A stretch of 23,096 nt of DNA. Source: Methylorubrum extorquens (GTDB lineage: Bacteria; Pseudomonadota; Alphaproteobacteria; Rhizobiales; Beijerinckiaceae). The stretch lies in assembly GCA_019695455.1 (NCBI GenBank), contig JAEUAC010000242.1, forward strand, positions 1 through 23,096, written 5' to 3'. The position numbers and the translations under genes are program-made. The notes under the pieces were generated by a model. That model saw only the letters and a list, made by a program, of their open reading frames with translations. It was not told the DNA's origin and searched no databases. The first letter of the stretch is position 1. Every line of letters begins with the position of its first letter. Shown one piece after another: positions 21,327 to 23,096 of this stretch.

Positions 21327-22508
21327 ATGACCGCCCTGCTCGAACCCGCGAGCGAGGCCGACGCCTGCGCGGAGGTCGCGGACGCGATCGCGGCCCGGGC
21401 GCCGCTCGACCTCCGCGGACGGGGCACCAAGGCCGGCGTCGGCCGGCCCGGACAGGCCGCCCGCACGCTGTCCTCGGCCCGGCTGTCGGGCATCACGCTC
21501 TACGAACCCGCCGAGCTCGTGATCGCGGCGCGCGCCGGCACGCCGCTCGCCGAGATCGAGGCCACGCTCGCGTCCCGCAACCAGGCCCTCACGTTCGAGC
21601 CGCCGGACTGGCGCGCCCTGCTCGGGACGACGGACGAGCAGACGATCGGCGGCATCACGGCCGGCAACCTCTCCGGCCCGCGCCGGATCGCGGCCGGCGC
21701 GGCGCGCGACAGCCTCATCGGCGCGCGCTTCGTCAACGGCCGCGGGGAGGCGATCAAGTCCGGCGGCCGGGTCATGAAGAACGTGACCGGTCTCGATCTC
21801 GCCCGGCTCCTGGCCGGGTCCTGGGGCACGCTCGGCTTCGTCACGGAGGTGACCTTCAAGGTGCTGCCGCGGCCCGAGCGGACGACGACGCTGGTGCTGC
21901 ACGGGCTCGACGGCGCGGCCGCCGCGACCGCCATGGCGAAGGCCCTGTCCTCGCCCTACGAGGTGACGGGCGCGGCGCACCTGCCGGCCGGTCCGCACGG
22001 CCCGTCCCGCACCTGCCTCAGGCTCGAGGGCTTCGCCTTCTCGGTCGATTACCGGACGGGAGAATTGCAGCGGCTGTTCCGTCGCGAGGCCAGCGAGGTC
22101 GTGGACGGCGAGATCGCCGCCGCGCTCTGGCGCGAGGTCCGCGACGTGACGCCCCTCGCGGAGCCCGGCGACGCCGTGTGGCGGATCTCGACGGTGCCCA
22201 CGCGCGGCCACGGGGTGGCGGAGGCGATCGCCCGGCAGGCGCCGGCGCGGTGGTTCTCGGATTGGGGCGGCGGGCTCGTCTGGCTCGCCTGCCCGGCGGA
22301 GGGCGATGCGGGCGCCTCCCTCGTCCGGCAGGCCCTCCGCGAGGCGGGCGGCCACGCGACGCTGGTCCGCGCGCCCCACGCCATCCGGGCGGCGGTCGAC
22401 GTCTTCCATCCGCAGAGCGCTCCGCTTCGCCTGCTGGGCGAGCGCGTCAAGGGCGCGCTCGATCCGCACGGCCTCTTCAGCCCGGGCCGCATGCATCCGG
22501 GCGCCTGA
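21327..22508 (+). CDS. glcE: Glycolate oxidase FAD-binding subunit
   Basis: This encodes 393 residues, slightly longer than the typical 350-380. It has a truncated PCMH-type FAD domain: LDLRGRGTKAGVGRP near the start, GITLYEPAELVIAARAGTPL, QTIGGITAGNLSGPRRIAAG and VKNVTGLD-like MKNVTGLDLARLLAGSWGTL. The C-terminal end ERVKGALDPHGLFSPGRM is typical of GlcE. GlcE is required for glycolate oxidase activity and resembles GlcD without its full catalytic domain. It lies between glcD and glcF in the same direction, so glcDEF is one operon. Confidence 0.94.
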   Translation: MTALLEPASEADACAEVADAIAARAPLDLRGRGTKAGVGRPGQAARTLSSARLSGITLYEPAELVIAARAGTPLAEIEATLASRNQALTFEPPDWRALLGTTDEQTIGGITAGNLSGPRRIAAGAARDSLIGARFVNGRGEAIKSGGRVMKNVTGLDLARLLAGSWGTLGFVTEVTFKVLPRPERTTTLVLHGLDGAAAATAMAKALSSPYEVTGAAHLPAGPHGPSRTCLRLEGFAFSVDYRTGELQRLFRREASEVVDGEIAAALWREVRDVTPLAEPGDAVWRISTVPTRGHGVAEAIARQAPARWFSDWGGGLVWLACPAEGDAGASLVRQALREAGGHATLVRAPHAIRAAVDVFHPQSAPLRLLGERVKGALDPHGLFSPGRMHPGA

Positions 22509-22545
22509 TCCCGGCGGCGCAGCACCCCTCACTCGAGACCGTCCG

Positions 22546-23096
22546 ATGCAGACGAACTTCAGCCTCGCCCAGCTCGCCGACCCGCACATGGCCGCGTCGG
22601 AGAAGATCCTGCGCACCTGCGTGCATTGCGGCTTCTGCACGGCGACCTGCCCGACCTATCTCCTGCTCGGCGACGAACTCGATTCGCCGCGCGGGCGCAT
22701 CTACCTCATCAAGGACATGCTGGAAGGCGGGAAGGCCGCGACGGCCCAGGTCGTGCGCCACATCGACCGGTGCCTGTCCTGCCTCTCCTGCATGACGACC
22801 TGCCCGTCCGGCGTCCACTACATGCACCTCGTGGACCACGCGCGCGCCCATATCGAGGACACGCATGCGCGTCCGCTCCACGATCGGCTGGTCCGGACGC
22901 TGATCGCCAAGGTGCTGCCCTATCCGGCGCGGTTCCGGCTCGCCATGAGGGCCGCGCTCCTCGCCAAGCCGCTGAGGCCGCTCGTCGCCGCGCTGCCGCG
23001 GGTCGGCAACCGGCTCGCCGCCATGCTGGACCTCGCGCCGGCCTCGCTTCCCCGGCGGTCCGCGGCCGATCGTCTCGGCCGGTTTCCGGCCTCCGG
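22546..23096 (+). CDS. glcF: Glycolate oxidase iron-sulfur subunit (3' end beyond the window)
   Basis: The visible part is 183 codons from ATG 22546, running off the right edge. Two ferredoxin-type [4Fe-4S] motifs are present: CVHCGFCTATCP (Cys25, 28, 31, 35) and CLSCLSCMTTCP (Cys76, 79, 82, 86). The start TNFSLAQLADP and TYLLLGDELDSPRGRIYLIKDMLEG between the motifs are typical GlcF. GlcF carries electrons from the flavin subunits to the quinone pool; the CCG (cysteine-rich) domains expected further on are outside the window. It starts 37 bases after glcE. Confidence 0.95.
   Translation, partial: MQTNFSLAQLADPHMAASEKILRTCVHCGFCTATCPTYLLLGDELDSPRGRIYLIKDMLEGGKAATAQVVRHIDRCLSCLSCMTTCPSGVHYMHLVDHARAHIEDTHARPLHDRLVRTLIAKVLPYPARFRLAMRAALLAKPLRPLVAALPRVGNRLAAMLDLAPASLPRRSAADRLGRFPAS

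Overview
The window is 23,096 bases of very GC-rich chromosome (roughly 70% GC by eye). It comes from an alphaproteobacterium of the Hyphomicrobiales, most likely Methylobacteriaceae or a close relative. The reasons are the gene set (the murA / DUF2948 / hisD / UPF0262 / low-molecular-weight phosphatase neighbourhood, a MucR/Ros-family regulator, a KaiC-like ATPase with its own hybrid kinase, glcDEF), two exact matches to the alphaproteobacterial general-stress (EcfG) promoter, and the codon bias. I see no insertion sequence, phage, CRISPR array or rRNA. Coding density is high, and most long antisense reading frames are GC-rich shadows.

Layout. 1-149 (-): start of a secreted protein behind an EcfG-type promoter. 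345-419: tRNA-Thr(GGT). 611-1045 (+) and 1056-1382 (-): a small secreted protein and a small membrane protein, ending tail to tail in a palindrome that holds both stop codons. 1590-5146 (+): a KaiC-like double-RecA ATPase translationally coupled to a hybrid histidine kinase. 5396-6896 (+): a 50-residue basic protein and murA, separated by a 58-base spacer of three hairpins, one of which masks the murA ribosome binding site. 6886-8329 (-): an EamA-type transporter and a Tyr/Arg-rich secreted protein. 8454-11093 (+): DUF2948, hisD, UPF0262 and a low-molecular-weight phosphatase, tightly overlapped. 11124-12144 (-): azlCD, a branched-chain amino acid exporter. 12323-14052 (+): a tiny membrane protein, a phosphopantetheinyl transferase and a 2-hydroxyacid dehydrogenase. 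14111-15822 (+): a diacylglycerol-kinase-type lipid kinase coupled to an inositol-monophosphatase-type enzyme, behind an EcfG promoter. 15956-17110 (+): a family-21 (ceramide glucosyltransferase-type) glycosyltransferase. 17118-18799 (-): a hypothetical protein and a MetE-C-like methyltransferase. 19007-19510 (-): a zinc-ligand-less MucR-family regulator with an AT-hook-like tail. 19856-23096 (+): glcD, glcE and the first part of glcF.

How the parts fit. glcDEF encodes the three-subunit glycolate oxidase that turns glycolate into glyoxylate. The murA-hisD group is housekeeping (peptidoglycan, histidine) in an order widely conserved in Alphaproteobacteria, but split here by an inward-facing transporter/secreted-protein pair. 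The lipid kinase, phosphatase and glycosyltransferase may form a stress-linked membrane-lipid module. The items most worth a second look are the KaiC-kinase pair, the murA leader, the MucR-like regulator with its AT-rich promoter and operator-like repeat, the two EcfG promoters, and a hairpin that swallows the only start codon of the phosphopantetheinyl transferase.
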